A stretch of 64,000 nt of DNA from Branchiostoma floridae (Eukaryota > Chordata > Leptocardii > Amphioxiformes > Branchiostomatidae). Location: the NCBI RefSeq assembly GCF_000003815.2, contig NC_049994.1, forward strand, positions 17,630,981 to 17,694,980, written 5' to 3'. The notes below the pieces were generated by a model, which was not told the DNA's origin, made no database searches, and was given only the letters and a program-made list of their open reading frames with translations. Positions 1 to 11,610 of this stretch are shown one piece after another. Both the position numbers and the translations under genes were made by a program. How positions within the stretch are numbered: the first letter of the stretch is position 1; each line of letters starts with the position of its first letter.

Positions 1-172
1 GACTCCGGATAGCTGGAAAATCGTAGAAATGGAACAAATAGAGAGGAATATAACCGGCCAGGGAACAGCTCGCGATCCTAGGTCGCGGTACTGTTGCCTA
101 GCCGGCTATATTCCCCTGGCCGGCATACTCCTATTTGTACCATTTCTACGATTTTTTCCAGCGACTCGGAGT
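1..172. mobile_element. Palindromic MITE-like element
   Basis: The two ends are long inverted repeats: GACTCCGGATAGCTGGAAAA at the left reads back from ...TTTTCCAGCGACTCGGAGTC at the right, and pairing continues inward for about 80 bases per arm. No coding potential. A decayed relative is at 3115-3235. The window starts at or inside its edge. Confidence 0.75.
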
Positions 173-389
173 CTGGTAGAGACTAGTCCGTTCGCGGAAA
201 TGTGATGTTATCCCGTAAAGGTAGGTTCACGCGTGCGTATATATCTAATTTTAAGTCCGTATGAGGCGTGCATGGGAGTATTTGCCTCCACCAGGCTCCA
301 CAGGTCGTCCGAAAATGGACAAACGTAAACAGGTAACATGTCAGACGAGTTAGCTGGGTCGCTAACCATACTTCTCGGTCAGCTAACTG

Positions 390-441
390 GTATGTTATGT
401 ATCTATATCTATATCTATATCTATATCTATATCTATATCTA

Positions 442-525
<84 letters not shown>
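390..525 (+). repeat. (CTATAT)n / (CTAT)n microsatellite
   Basis: A run of about 135 bases of pure CTATAT units followed by CTAT units. The open frames across it (IYIYIY, LSIYLSIY) are by-products of the repeat. Confidence 0.95.
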
Positions 526-532
526 AAGTACA

Positions 533-740
533 TTCTGGGAGGCGATAGTCCACATTGTGTACTACCTACCTACAAGTAGGCAAATATATCCACGATTGTT
601 TATACCGTAGAACCAATAGTGTAGATGACATGCTAGACCCTTTATGTTGATATATCCATACCTATAGATATCCATATATATGTGTTTAGTTGTACTGTAA
701 GTAGTTGTTATACATGTAGACCTTACGAAAGTCGCTGTAC
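533..740 (+). repeat. Direct repeat, copy 1 (second copy at 2475-2690)
   Basis: Starts with ATTCTGGGAGGCGATA and ends with CTTTTGTCGTGTCAA. About 210 bases closely match 2475-2690, including the TACCTATAGATATCCATATAT core. No coding potential. Probably part of an unclassified transposable element. Confidence 0.75.
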
Positions 741-763
741 TTTTGTCGTGTCAATCAAGATTG

Positions 764-765
<2 letters not shown>

Positions 766-806
<41 letters not shown>

Positions 807-812
807 CATATG
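766..812 (+). repeat. (CT)n(AT)n compound microsatellite
   Basis: A CT run passes directly into an AT run. It sits between the direct repeat and a tRNA-headed SINE. Confidence 0.9.
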
Positions 813-924
813 TCCAATTTGTACTATTTTCCCCGCGACCTGTGGATCCTGGTAGAGACTAAGAGCTTCATACGAACCTCGGACGGACTTCAGTATATAC
901 GCATGTGTGATCCCACCTTTAGGT

Positions 925-1050
925 AGAATAGCGTGAGCAGTCCAGTGGTTGGCCACCCTGGCTCTAAAATTAGAAGTCGTGAGTTCGATTCCGGCTGTGT
1001 CCCTCACCCGACGCTAGTGGAAATGGTTGCAGTACTTTAGCGAAGGTACC
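925..1050 (+). mobile_element. tRNA-derived SINE fragment
   Basis: An A-box-like AGTCCAGTGGTTGG and a B box GAGTTCGATTCC are followed by CTCACCCGACGCTAGTGGAAATGGTTGCAGT. The same tail follows a tRNA-like head at 40262-40400. The right end is cut by the assembly gap. Confidence 0.65.
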
Positions 1051-1075
1051 TTAAGGCCGTTTTCCAATTGATCAT

Positions 1076-1453
1076 NNNNNNNNNNNNNNNNNNNNNNNNN
1101 NNNNNNNNNNNNNNNNNNNNNNNNNNNNNNNNNNNNNNNNNNNNNNNNNNNNNNNNNNNNNNNNNNNNNNNNNNNNNNNNNNNNNNNNNNNNNNNNNNNN
1201 NNNNNNNNNNNNNNNNNNNNNNNNNNNNNNNNNNNNNNNNNNNNNNNNNNNNNNNNNNNNNNNNNNNNNNNNNNNNNNNNNNNNNNNNNNNNNNNNNNNN
1301 NNNNNNNNNNNNNNNNNNNNNNNNNNNNNNNNNNNNNNNNNNNNNNNNNNNNNNNNNNNNNNNNNNNNNNNNNNNNNNNNNNNNNNNNNNNNNNNNNNNN
1401 NNNNNNNNNNNNNNNNNNNNNNNNNNNNNNNNNNNNNNNNNNNNNNNNNNNNN
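1076..1453. other. Assembly gap (378 N)
   Basis: A run of undetermined bases. Nothing can be said about its content; the flanks are repeat sequence. Confidence 1.
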
Positions 1454-3114
1454 AAAAAAATGCAGCACCCCCAACCCGGCAGACGGCAGGCAGCCCGTTG
1501 ATAATAAAATTATAAAAGTGTTATAAAATACTTGTACATAGCTATAGCATTTGTCTTGTCATTTCTATTTTTCGTTCTCATCATCAGTGAATGACTAGCG
1601 CCCCAATGAGTTAAACCATGGTTAAACTTGTACGAGATCCCTTTCTTTCATTTCCCTTTCTTTATAATACGCAGGTAGTCCACAAAACTGGCGTAATACG
1701 ACATATAAGGGAGGTTTCATCCACTCACACCGGGAAGGAACCCTACTCTTTTATAATACTCTGTGACACTGGAGGGTACTTTGTGCGTTGGGTGTTCGCA
1801 CCTATATCTCTATGTTCCGTTTGCCGCAATCGCATGTGGATTGGCATGTCGTCTGTACTCGGTTAGGAAATGATGCACGTTGTTTTTTTTCGCCGTAGCT
1901 GTTTTTATTATGGATGTAATAATTTCAGTTTTCACCCCTACGCCGTCCGGTATAGTGGTTCGGGTCTTCCTTATGATTGTGCCTTAAGCGTTGTAGTTAT
2001 TTGATACCGTCAAGCAGATGTTGGCCTCGTCGGAATATGCCATCTCGTTCGGGCTTTGCGTTTCCAATATTGAGGTTGGTTTGACATAGCATACTGTTAA
2101 CATTTTGCGCGGTTGATAGCCATATGCATGTTATGGTTAAAACGTGTTTGATCTTTGGGAGCCTTTTTTTTCGCGGTAGCTATTTTTGATAACTTATGAA
2201 GTGTGGTGGGTTCTTTACCGTACGTGCTCAGGGTGTGGCTCTCCTCAAACACGAGACTGACAAGTCTGCAGACCCGGCTATGCTCCCAGCGGCAGAGGTT
2301 TCGTTCGGGTTATAGTAGTGGTCGTGATGTCTTATAGCTCCCTTCCTCCCCGGGGCCCCTTGATCCTGATCTTGGCTCTAACCGGTTGAACAACTTTGTA
2401 ATATTCTTTCGACCGATTGCAATGTCCGGGGGACAGTTGGCTGCGAGCCCGGTCTTTATAATAAAATTCAACTACATTCTGGGAGGCGATAACCCTTACT
2501 GTGTACAAGTGGGCAAACATATCCACGAATAAATACCGTAGAAGCAATAGTGTAAATGACATGCTAGACCCAATATGTTGACTTATTCATACCTATAGAT
2601 ATCCATATATGTCTGTTAAGTTGTACTGTAAGTAGTTGTTGTACATGTAGACCTTACGAAAGTCGCCGTACCTTTGTCGTGTCAAAAAAGATGTTATGTA
2701 ATACATGCACCGCTAGTGTACAGAACAGGTGTGTTATGAATAATAATTAGGGTCACAATTCCAAACCGGGGACCGTCCGGACTGTTTTAGGAAACGAATA
2801 AATTAAAATGTATAACTAGAAATAAACTCAAATCATGCCTACGACCTTCGTTTTTTACGTTTTGTGTATTTTGGTGTCATTTCGCCAGCTTGCTGCCGAT
2901 AGACAGAACTGGAGGAAGCCGACCGACGATGATGATACTAGTATCGTATTTTTCGTTCCCGAAAGCTGCCCAGTTTTGGAAGTGTGACCTAGGCATTAGG
3001 GCGGTTAGATCCACTCACATCGGGATGGAACCCTACCCTTAAGAACAAATGTGATGGATTCTTTACCGTGATCGGGGTGTGGTTCTCTTCAAATACGGGA
3101 CCGATGAGTCTGCG
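1454..3114. repeat. Gene-free repeat region with decayed SINE pieces
   Basis: Holds the second copy of the 200-bp direct repeat (2475-2690). Pieces at about 1705-1800, 2205-2270 and 3005-3110 (CACTCACACCGGGAAGGAACCC-like, then GGTGGGTTCTTTACCGT) match the internal part of the SINE family seen at 45035-45190. No open frame here looks like a gene. Confidence 0.55.
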
Positions 3115-3235
3115 ACCTGCTCCGTAGGTCGCAAGCAGTTCCCTAGATGGATGTACTCCTCTGGCCGGATTACTCCTCTGTTTGTTCCATTTCTATGGTT
3201 TTCCCAGCGACCTATGGAGTCTGGTAGAGGCTAGG
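3115..3235. mobile_element. Decayed copy of the 1-172 palindromic element
   Basis: CTCCTCTGTTTGTTCCATTTCTATGGTTTTCCCAGCGACCTATGGAGTCTGGTAGAGGCTAG corresponds to the right arm and flank of the element at 1-172. The left arm is only partly recognisable. Confidence 0.5.
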
Positions 3236-4980
3236 TATTTCCGTTTATTCTCCAAGCAGAGATTTTGTACGGGGGATAGCAGTGGTCGCGAGCTCTTACG
3301 GCCGCCATCCTCTCGTAGGCCCCATTGACCATGGTCTTGGTTCTAACCGGTTGAACAACTTTGGAATGGTCGGTCGACTGGGCGCATTGTCGGAGATCAA
3401 ATTGCTACGTACGAGTCGAGCCCGGTCTTTTATAAAAGAAATGAGCTTTTCAAAGAACTGTGGCCACCAAATTCCATTCTTATCTCCTCACGTTTACAGA
3501 CAAAACAGGCAAAAGAAACCTAGTCCCCTCCTCTTATCACAAACCCACACATTATCGGAAAGGTGGTGTCACCTTCACCTTCTACTGTCTCCGAAAAAGA
3601 AGTCAAACCCAGATTTTGCTTTTGTTTTGTTTAGTTGAATTCATCCCTAGAATTACTGTATACTGTTTGCCATTGTTTGTCTGTCAATGTTTGTCACTTG
3701 CAATTAGCCCTCGGACAATAAACAAACAAGAGTTCGTAGACCTCAGGCCTGCATGAAATGTATTGGGTGTCTGTAGACCTATTGTTTATTTTTTTTCCTT
3801 TTCGTCCGTGGTTGTGTGGTTGGAAAAGTGAGATTTTTACCTTGTTGGTTTGACTGCACCATGCAAAAGTCTGAAATTCCATTTTGGGAATGAGTAAGCT
3901 TGGGCATGGATGAACATTACTTATTTTGGATTTGTTAAGCAGGTAACCAACCACAGTACCTTGAAGTTGTTGAGACGACTTTTCCTACCTTTTTTTGTCT
4001 CAGATGGCCCATGTAGTTATTCTGTCACATATGACTTGGCACTGGAAGGTTATTTGCATAATTTGACCAATTATATTTTTACAGTAGTTCCATAGACAAT
4101 ATGAATAGTGGTAGCCCCCATCCAGCAGCAACAGTTAGTCCCCAGGGTGGTATGATATTTTTATTCCATCCGTCCAACTAAAACCTAAATCTCTTGAAGT
4201 ACCTAAGCCAAATTTAACAGCAGAATTTACTATTCAAAATGTCCTTTTCAATCCCATTCATAGATGGCAAGCTGCTGCTGCTTTAAAAAGTTCAGAAAGC
4301 TGTTGTAGTCAGAGTGAACACCCAGCAAACATCCCACAAAATCAATGAGCAGTTGCTTAGAGGGGGAAAACAATTTTATCATATTTTTGCAGTGACAAAA
4401 TGCAACAAACGATACTAAATCTAAAACAGAACAAAGCCTCTACCACTTAACCCTGCCTTTACTATAGATTAAGCAGGCCCAAAAATCAAGCGAATATGAC
4501 TAGCCCCAAACTACAAATTACCTGCATACAATACGGAAATGACAACCCCAAAGAAACAGCAAGAAGGAAAAATCATACACATACCTTTCTCTAACACTCA
4601 AGCTCTATACATTTCTTCTCCACTTTAGAAAGTTGTATCTTCTGCTGATTGCCACACAGGGTAAATGAACTTGTACCAGAACTTTAAACTCAGTACTACA
4701 CAGCTCTCAAAACACCACAAAGTCAGACTAAGTAGCAAACTCAAATTGTACCTAACCAATACACAACAGATACTAATACATCATCTGGCAGGTCAGACAC
4801 TGTTGATACAAAGTAACCTGATACATTGAAGGTGGCCCAGGCCAGATGATGGTTCTAGGTGTAAACTTAAAGATCTCTCAATCAACCAAAACAGATGATG
4901 GTTCTACACCCAACCGTCACAACCAAGCAGATATTGGGGGGATGCCCCATTACCACACAAAAACAGGGTCAACCTACAGT
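3236..4980. other. Noncoding stretch, no feature recognised
   Basis: Mixed AT-rich sequence. The open frames are short and carry no motif, and no splice-bounded coding exon was recognised on either strand. Confidence 0.4.
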
Positions 4981-5620
4981 ATCAAGTTCAAGCACTAGGA
5001 GGCCCAAAATCTAACCTGACCACCAGGACACCAGCAACAATCCACGTAACAAATAGTAACACGATGGCACCTTGCGTTCCGGAGATACAGCGCACGCGCA
5101 GTGCCCGCACAAAAGGTAACCTGGAATGTCAAGTTCAAGCACCAAGGGCGCCAAAATAAAAATTGAGCATTATTCAGCCACCGCCAACACATGTGCCAAA
5201 TATCATCGCGCCCGCACCATCCGTTCAGAAGATATAACTCCGGAAATACCCCTCACGGACACAAAATTCGACCTGCCGCGTCACGTTCAAACGCGACAAG
5301 GCCCAAAGTCTATCCTAGGCAACAGGCAACAACCCCCTACCCACGCACCAAAAATCGTCGCAATGGCGCGTATCGTTCCGGACACACAGCGCCAAAAGTG
5401 CCCAAAAAACACCAAAAATGCCACTTGCAATGTCAAGTTCAAACGCCAGGAGGCCCAAAATCAAACCTGAGTGTCAAGCCACCACCCCCAACCCGCGTAC
5501 CAAAAATCGTCGTGCTCGCACCATCCGTTCTCGAGATACAGCGCCCTAAAGCCCCAGCTTCCAAATTTTCCCACGCCCGTGAAAACCATACCTGCATACA
5601 TGCAGGTAATTAATGTAATA
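4981..5620. repeat. Four-copy ~150-bp diverged tandem repeat
   Basis: A core of the type GTCAAGTTCAAGCACCAGG-AGGCCCAAAATC recurs at about 4983, 5129, 5283 and 5432 (spacings 146, 154, 149). Between cores, ACCAAAAATCGTCG and GTTC(C/T)GGAGATACAGCGC also recur. The long overlapping open frames on both strands come from this low-stop composition. Confidence 0.7.
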
Positions 5621-5648
5621 CACAGCTAGTGCGCAAAACTCTGGTATG

Positions 5649-5988
5649 TTAAGGCTGAAGCTAAGGGCACAACCCGCCGAACGTGCAATTTGTCCGTACG
5701 TTTTTTTGGAAGTCCACGTCCGCCACGTATTTCTGAAAACGTTCAGACTGTACAGGGCAGCGTCACCCGTACTGGCGCAAACGGGGGCGAATCTGCAGCC
5801 CGATGGCACACAAGGTTTTGCCTGCACGCAAAGTTCTACGGCGTGTCGACGTCTGCGTGCTCCAAAATCCGTCGGATTCCCTACGAGTGCGTACGGGGGC
5901 GGTACTTACCACTTACGGATCCAAAAAGATTGCCCACGTTTTGGAAGGTAATTGCATGTACGGCGGGTTGTGCCTTTAGCTTAAGGCC
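5649..5988. mobile_element. Terminal-inverted-repeat DNA element (nonautonomous)
   Basis: The left end TTAAGGCTGAAGCTAAGGGC ACAACCCGCCG and the right end CGGCGGGTTGTGCCTTTAGCTTAA are inverted repeats of about 40 bases. The GC-rich interior has no transposase motif. The frames MLRLKLRAQ... and MSVRFFG... cross it and are not credible genes. Confidence 0.65.
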
Positions 5989-7065
5989 GGTTTGCTCCAC
6001 TCAAAACGGAGTAGAACCTACAGGGAGAACTTATGTATACATTTCTCGTGTCCATTTACAGCCCGATCGGGTCAGTTGGGGTAAATGTGACGTTTGACGT
6101 AATTACCGGTTCCCGGGCTCATTTTATAACACTGTGCCCGGCCGTGCCCCCAAAATAGTAACCCTAGAGTCGAAAGATGTCCCACGGAACCACGGAGGAG
6201 GCACACCAGAAGTGTAAGAAAAAATTGTGAACATTGCAGGGTCCCTTTTCTCATTGTGACCTAAGCCTTTGCTAAATTGTCCTACTGGAAAGACTTCCAC
6301 TTAGACCATGAGAGAGACTAAAGAAGAAGAAGAAAAAAAAAACAGTTCTGATGGAATAAAGCAGAAAACCCAAAGGACCAGTGGTGTCATGTATATAATT
6401 GACATCGGTATAAAATATCTTAATTGACATAAATCTTTATATTTACAAATTCAACGTCTTAATCATATACAAATATTCACATTAGACATGAACTATATAA
6501 CGCTAGTTTACCTTTATCCTCGGGTAGCCTATATCTGTTGTTATATGAAATTGAAATACTGTATCTTTAAAATATTGCCGTCTGAAACTGTGGCCCGTTG
6601 ACTCGATCATCATCATCGTTGACTCGATATCTCTAAATATAGCCCACGAATGTAGGTTAACAAGGTTTACAACAAAAATTTGCCTTCATTATGAAATCTT
6701 AGTGGTTAGGAAGGTAGAACAAATGACTAGACACAGAGTATGCTACACTTAATACTTAAGTCTTCATTTTTGTTCTTTCACATCTTCTTCTTTGACCTTT
6801 GAATTGAATTTGGTATTCTATGGCATTATTACACGTTTTGCAATTTTGAAGAACTATACACCTCATTTTATAGCTGCCTTGTATGATTGACAACGGGTTT
6901 GAAACTCTTTTTAAATGGCCGCAAATTGATGCGCGCACAGAAGTCATCCACATGATTAAATCAACATGGCCTCAGTACTATTATGAAAAGACCTTTTGGG
7001 AGAAAGACGATTTACTATACAGGCGTTTTAAAACTCCCAAAACGTGCATTTTTACCCCCCCCCCT
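5989..7065. other. Spacer downstream of unit T5
   Basis: Contains a member of the element family found at 48868-49045 (here 6515-6665: CCTTTATCCTCGGGTAGCCTATATCTGTTG, then AATATTGCCGTCTGAAACTG). The rest is unremarkable. Transcripts of T5 should end in this stretch. Confidence 0.5.
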
Positions 7066-8838
7066 TCAAAGCTTTGCCCTTTGCGCATGCTCTCCGTACA
7101 ATTCGAACAAACCCTGGATGATGTCATCGTCCCCCCGCCTGACCTTGAACCCCAAGGACACCGGCTTGGACGGGATTTCCCATGATTCCACCTGTAACGG
7201 GTCTCCCAACAGAGCCTCGTTCTCATACAACATGGCGATCTTCTTCAACCGGTGACTCAGAAGGTCACCCTTAAGAGACGGGTACCGCCCCGACTTAACG
7301 GCAGACGCAGCCGCATCACAGCAGAAACGGATGTATTTAGACTGATTGGTGTGCCCGTTGAAGTCTAAGTCACTCTCCCTCACGTCAAACCGCTGAGAAT
7401 GCGTCACGGGAAGCTCCGAAGCGAACGGTAGGCAGGATGTCGGCCGGGGTCCCGTCCCTCTCCGCCGTAAGGTTTCGGGAAGGGGGACGGGCCGGCGGGT
7501 AGTGATGTCCACCACTACGCTCATTACGGAGAAGCGGCACAGCACCACACCGGACCCCGCCAGTCGGACATCTCCCTTCAAGAAAGTAAAAAAAACGAAA
7601 CTGAATTATTACAAACCATATTACAAAAACAGTCAACAGTATTAAAGCTATATGTAGACATCCAAAAACTATGTTACACACCGGACCCAGCGAGTCGGAC
7701 GTCTCCCTTCAAGAAAGTAAAAAATGAAACTGAATTATTACAAAACCATATTACAAAAACAGTCAACAGTAATTAAGCTATATGTAGACATCCAAAATAA
7801 TGTTACACATCGGACCCAGCGAGTCGGACGTCTCCCTTCAAGGTAAGATAATGAATATCCTTATTGCAAGTTCGAAGTAACAAAGTAAAGCAGTGGTATA
7901 CATAATGTTTTACTTAACAAAGAAGGAAAATGGGGTTTATAGATAAATTAAACGGGAAATGATATATAATTGCTTTAATTAGTCATGGTGGTCAAAAACA
8001 AAACTGAATTTTACAAACCATATTACAACAAAAAAAAGTAAACAGAAATAACGCTAAATGTAGACATCCAGTTAGGCTAACGGAAATGTGACGTAGTCCT
8101 AAATATCTATAAGCCCTTTCACGGAGATAAGAACGCATGTGCGGCGACAAGAATTCTAGGTAACACGTCAAAGGTTAATGCCCCTTAAAAAGTAAACAAA
8201 ACCCGTCTGAACATTGTTATGCAAATCGAAATAATGGTCAAGACAATAGACTCTAAGTGTTTTCGTTTTGGGGCCTTTACCTTTGACATATGAACAGGAA
8301 TTCTTGATGCCGCACATGCGTTCTGATCTCTGTGAAAGGGCTTATTGTAGCCTCTACCAGGCTCGGTGGATCGGTGGTCTAATTGTAGAAATTGGAGAAG
8401 ACACATTAGTTACGCTAGGGGAGGCGGCTGGCCAGTAAAAACATTATCCTCATCACATGGTGACTCTTTTTGTCCAATTTCTACAATAAGAACACCTATC
8501 CACGGAGCTTTGTACAACTTCTACAATGAATTAGACCACCGATCCACGTAGCCTGGTAGAGGCTAGGCTTATTGTACTTTGTTGTGAAGTGAATACTGTA
8601 ACCCAAACCTTCAGCTCATATGACGTCCTGCCGACGTGGCCGACTCCCACCGTGACCACCACAGAGGAGCGCGGCTTGACGTCGGTGTAGAAAGCTGGTT
8701 CTAGAAGGAACTCCTGGTACCGCAAGAAACTGGTAATCGTCTTCAAGTAGCCGGGGAGGAGGAAGACGGACTTCTCGGTGATGGCAGCCAGACGGGCGAA
8801 GCCGATCAGCAGAGCGAGCTTCCACGGCGTCACGTTAC
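7066..8838 (-). CDS. Hotdog thioesterase-like terminal unit T5, two exons
   Basis: Two exons, 8838-8609 and 7575-7066. The first begins at a phase-1 split-glycine acceptor (GNVTPWKLALLIGF), like the other units. The second begins GDVRLAGSG and holds ESDLDFNGHTNQSKYIRFC, the active-site-like hotdog motif. Joined to the shared leader the frame is open for 326 residues and ends QRAKL, a PTS1-type tripeptide. The intron (7576-8608, phase 0, after SYELK) is absent from T1-T4, where the matching sequence is continuous coding (for example EGDLRLAST in T4). That intron carries two extra copies of the downstream exon edge and two palindromic elements. The 5' splice site (AAG/GTTTGG) is non-consensus, so the splicing model is slightly less certain than for the others. 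Confidence 0.68.
7547..7835 (-). repeat. Triplicated splice-acceptor segment in the T5 intron
   Basis: A unit of 129-131 bases occurs two and a bit times. It spans the first coding bases of the second T5 exon, its acceptor and about 100 bases of intron. The CGGACC landmark is at 7551, 7682 and 7811. A more decayed fourth piece is at about 7995-8070. In both extra copies the coding part still reads GDVRLAGS(G/D)V and then meets TAA. Confidence 0.9.
8107..8347. mobile_element. Palindromic MITE in the T5 intron
   Basis: ATAAGCCCTTTCACGGAGAT at the left is the inverse of ATCTCTGTGAAAGGGCTTAT at the right, and pairing extends inward through GAACGCATGTGCGGC and AGAATTC. The interior is short and noncoding. 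Confidence 0.85.
8347..8575. mobile_element. Second palindromic MITE, directly adjacent
   Basis: TAGCCTCTACCAGGCTCGGTGGATCGGTGGTCTAATTGTAGAA at the left pairs with ...GAATTAGACCACCGATCCACGTAGCCTGGTAGAGGCTA at the right. The TAGCCTCTACCAGGCT end is also recognisable at 172, 843, 3220 and 56337, so this is a recurrent family in the window. Confidence 0.85.
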
Positions 8839-10311
8839 CTGTGGAAACACAAAAGTGGGAATTATTAAATGGGGGAATGATGCATGAAAGCTTGTGATTC
8901 ATTTTGCAACACCTTGAATCAAGCATCATGAATGAATTGTTAGTTTCACATAGTAGTATACCAATAAGGTGCCCTGACGGACAGTTCACGGTTGTTATTT
9001 TTCTACTCTCCAAGCTCAGGTTAAGCTCCGGCTGTTTTTTAGTCGTTTTTATTGGGCTTTCTATTTTGTATTGTATCTTGTATTGCACTTCAAGAAAAAT
9101 GACAAAATAGAAAGCCCGATAAAAACGACTAACAAAAAAAAAACACGTTAACAATACAACTGGAGCCTAACCTCTGCTTGAAGAGCAGTTTTTTCACTTT
9201 CGGGCTTGACCCCTAGGTAGCCCCGTGGGACACCCTGCTGCTACTGGGCTATATTTGGGCACGGCAGGGCCCCGGAGTTTTTAAACTCTTGAGTTAAAAT
9301 CAACCCTGACCTGCTATTTTTTTTTAAATTCAAGTTTTATTGCAAATTCTTGCCCGTAGGCTAATTGCAGGTAACATATAAAAGATTCAAACAGTGTAAA
9401 ATACAATATTACAAGTGTCTAATCTAGTCTAAAACTAGTAAAACTTAACTCTAGATCCTGGGTTATTGGGTTCGACTTCTTTTTTGAAGACAGTGGAAGA
9501 CGAAAGATCCCACCTTTTCTATTATGTGTGAATTTTGTGATGTTAAAAGGAGAACTGTTTTCTTTTTGTCATTGAATGTGAGGAAGTTTGGGTGGAATTT
9601 GGTGGCCTCATTGAAATGGATAACTTCGAGACCCTATTCTATTCATCAACTTAGCAAACATAACAAGTCTAAACGGTTCTAATATAACAGTAAGACGTTG
9701 CAAGGAGGACTAATTTGGATGAAGAAACCTTGCCACTTCCGGGAGAAGTGAATAGATGTTCAATACTCCCTAAAATATTGTCCTTTTGTTGTCTGGATGT
9801 CTTGTACATACACTGCTCTAGAACTTACCATACATTGTACCCATTACAATCGCTGTTCAATAAAGGTGAGAGTTGATATCAATTGATGAAGCACAATATG
9901 ACCAAATGCGCAGAAATTGAAGAACCATAAAAGAAGTTCAGGAATCTCTTTTATTAGTCTCATACCCAAATATTTTGCAGTTTGACTGATTAGAGACTAG
10001 ATTCATTTATGTAGTTGAAGGCAATACGTGAATATGCGCATATAGCATTATTATATTATTACATTAAAAGTTTTTAACATAAAATTCAGAAATATCTGTC
10101 TTGGTAAAGCCAGAATGATTTGGTAACAAAAGCAAAAATACTGGGCACTTTAATTTGTTTCGTTTGCCAGCTTCTACATCGATCTGAGACTACATGAAGA
10201 CATTTCAACAACCATCAACTAACATTATTGCAGCTTTATAGAATGAGCATACATAGTAGACTATAATAAATGTAGTTGTTTGACTTCAAAGGCTTGTAAA
10301 GCGATAGAAAG
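8839..10311. other. Spacer between T5 and T4 with a hairpin at 9036-9134
   Basis: No leader-exon copy is visible here. At 9036-9134 a 30-base stem (AGTCGTTTTTATTGGGCTTTC and its complement GAAAGCCCGATAAAAACGACT) closes a 30-base loop, a foldback or young MITE. The rest is AT-rich. Confidence 0.6.
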
Positions 10312-11042
10312 TTAAAGTTTGGATTTGTCCTCATCAAAGAAGTCGAGACAACATTTCACAATATCGTCACTTTCTCTCTTGACTTGAAAGTGGAGACAGT
10401 GCGGACGGCCCGAGTCTTCTGCTGCCTCCACTGTTACATTCTCTCCTTCTTTTGTTTCATTCTGAAACAACAGAGAGATCTTCTTCACCCTGGATGGGTC
10501 CTTCTTGAGGAAGATGCCTTTCCTAACCAAAGTAGCGATGGCGTCAACACAGAAGCGGATATACGTCGTGAAGTTGGTGTGTTCGTTCGCATCCGAGTCG
10601 CTTGGGAGGGCGACAAAGTCGTGGCGGTGAGTTTCGCCTGGACGTAACGGTGTCGGGACGTCAAGTCGCGGCAAGGAATCCTTTTTCGGAAACAACTTCC
10701 TCAAGTTGTCGGGAACCGCAGTCGGCTTTCTGGTCGCAATGTTCACCAGGACGCCTTGACCGAGAGAACAGCAGAGCGACTCGCCGGTAGAGGCTAGTCG
10801 CAAGTCTCCTTCCAGCAGCCAAGATGTCCTGCCGACATGTGAGACCGACATTGTCGAAGTCACCCTGTCTCCCGCTCGCAGTTTTGTGTAGAACGCTGGC
10901 TCAATCCTGAACTCCTGATACCGCGCGAATCCTGTCACGGTCTCCAGAAGCCCGGGGATGCGAAGTCGAGCCTTGTCTCCCGATAAAATTGCCAGCTGAT
11001 TTGAATCGATTATCGCCGCCAGAATCCAGAGTTTCAGATGCC
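10312..11042 (-). CDS. Hotdog thioesterase-like terminal exon, unit T4, with SKL C terminus
   Basis: Single open exon; acceptor TTTTCAG with the first exon base at 11042, again splitting a glycine codon in phase 1. With the leader exons the product is 323 residues. Visible features are GHLKLW at the start, FARYQEFRIEPAFYTKL, VSHVGRTSW at the end of the first hotdog, and PSDSDANEHTNFTTYIRFC in the second. The C terminus is DEDKSKL, the canonical peroxisomal PTS1. It is well diverged from T2/T3, so it is an older copy. A possible minus-strand AATAAA is at 9950-9955. Confidence 0.72.
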
Positions 11043-11610
11043 CTGAAAAGCAAATAGATGGAAAAATAAGGGCGGCAGAAGTCAGGAATAATTAAAAAGG
11101 TACATCGTCGAAGGTTAGACATCCAGGTAATATAAGCCAAAAAGCAGCGTCACTGACAAAAGATAGCGTATTATCATGTTATCTTTCACATCAATGCTAC
11201 CTGAACAAATTAAACTCAAGTTGCGTAAAGAGGCAAACAATGAACTGAAACAGAATCTGATGAATACAAAAAGTTTTATTGCAGCTGTTTTTCATAATGA
11301 TACTGAATGTGGATTATGTACAATCAAGTTAAACTGCTTAGGGAAGTCTCAGTCCATAACTTACAAATAAGGAAAGTACAGTTATTCCCCATCTTATAAA
11401 TAGATCTGAATCCTTCTAGTAAAATACCATCTTCAAGTGACTACAAGTTTGTCAGTTTTCAATACTTAATATCTTATCATTTTTAAGATAAATGATATCT
11501 TGTCACTGTGTGAGAGTAAAATTACATTTTACAGTTGAGTACAACAGAAATATCTATCATAAGGACCAACATGCACACCTTGACTTTTAAATTCAACTTT
11601 TGATAAAATC

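Larger units (their letters stand above)
213..935. mobile_element. Inverted-repeat pair flanking a microsatellite block
   Basis: Sequence at about 213-281 (AAAGGTAGGTTCACGCGTGCG and following) matches the reverse complement of about 862-935. Between them lie the CTAT microsatellite and one copy of the 200-bp direct repeat. This could be one larger palindromic or foldback element with a microsatellite interior. Confidence 0.4.

Noticed and set aside
1037-1526. Frames that cross the run of N
   Set aside because: They are artefacts of undetermined bases in the assembly gap.
5126-6097. Several overlapping frames of 100-140 residues
   Set aside because: They cover a diverged tandem repeat and a transposon with terminal inverted repeats, are open on both strands, and show no motif or codon pattern.
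8531-9154. A 207-residue minus-strand protein read straight through 8531-9154
   Set aside because: Only 8609-8838 is coding-like; upstream lies an intron with a clear acceptor, and downstream the similarity to the sister units stops at the donor.
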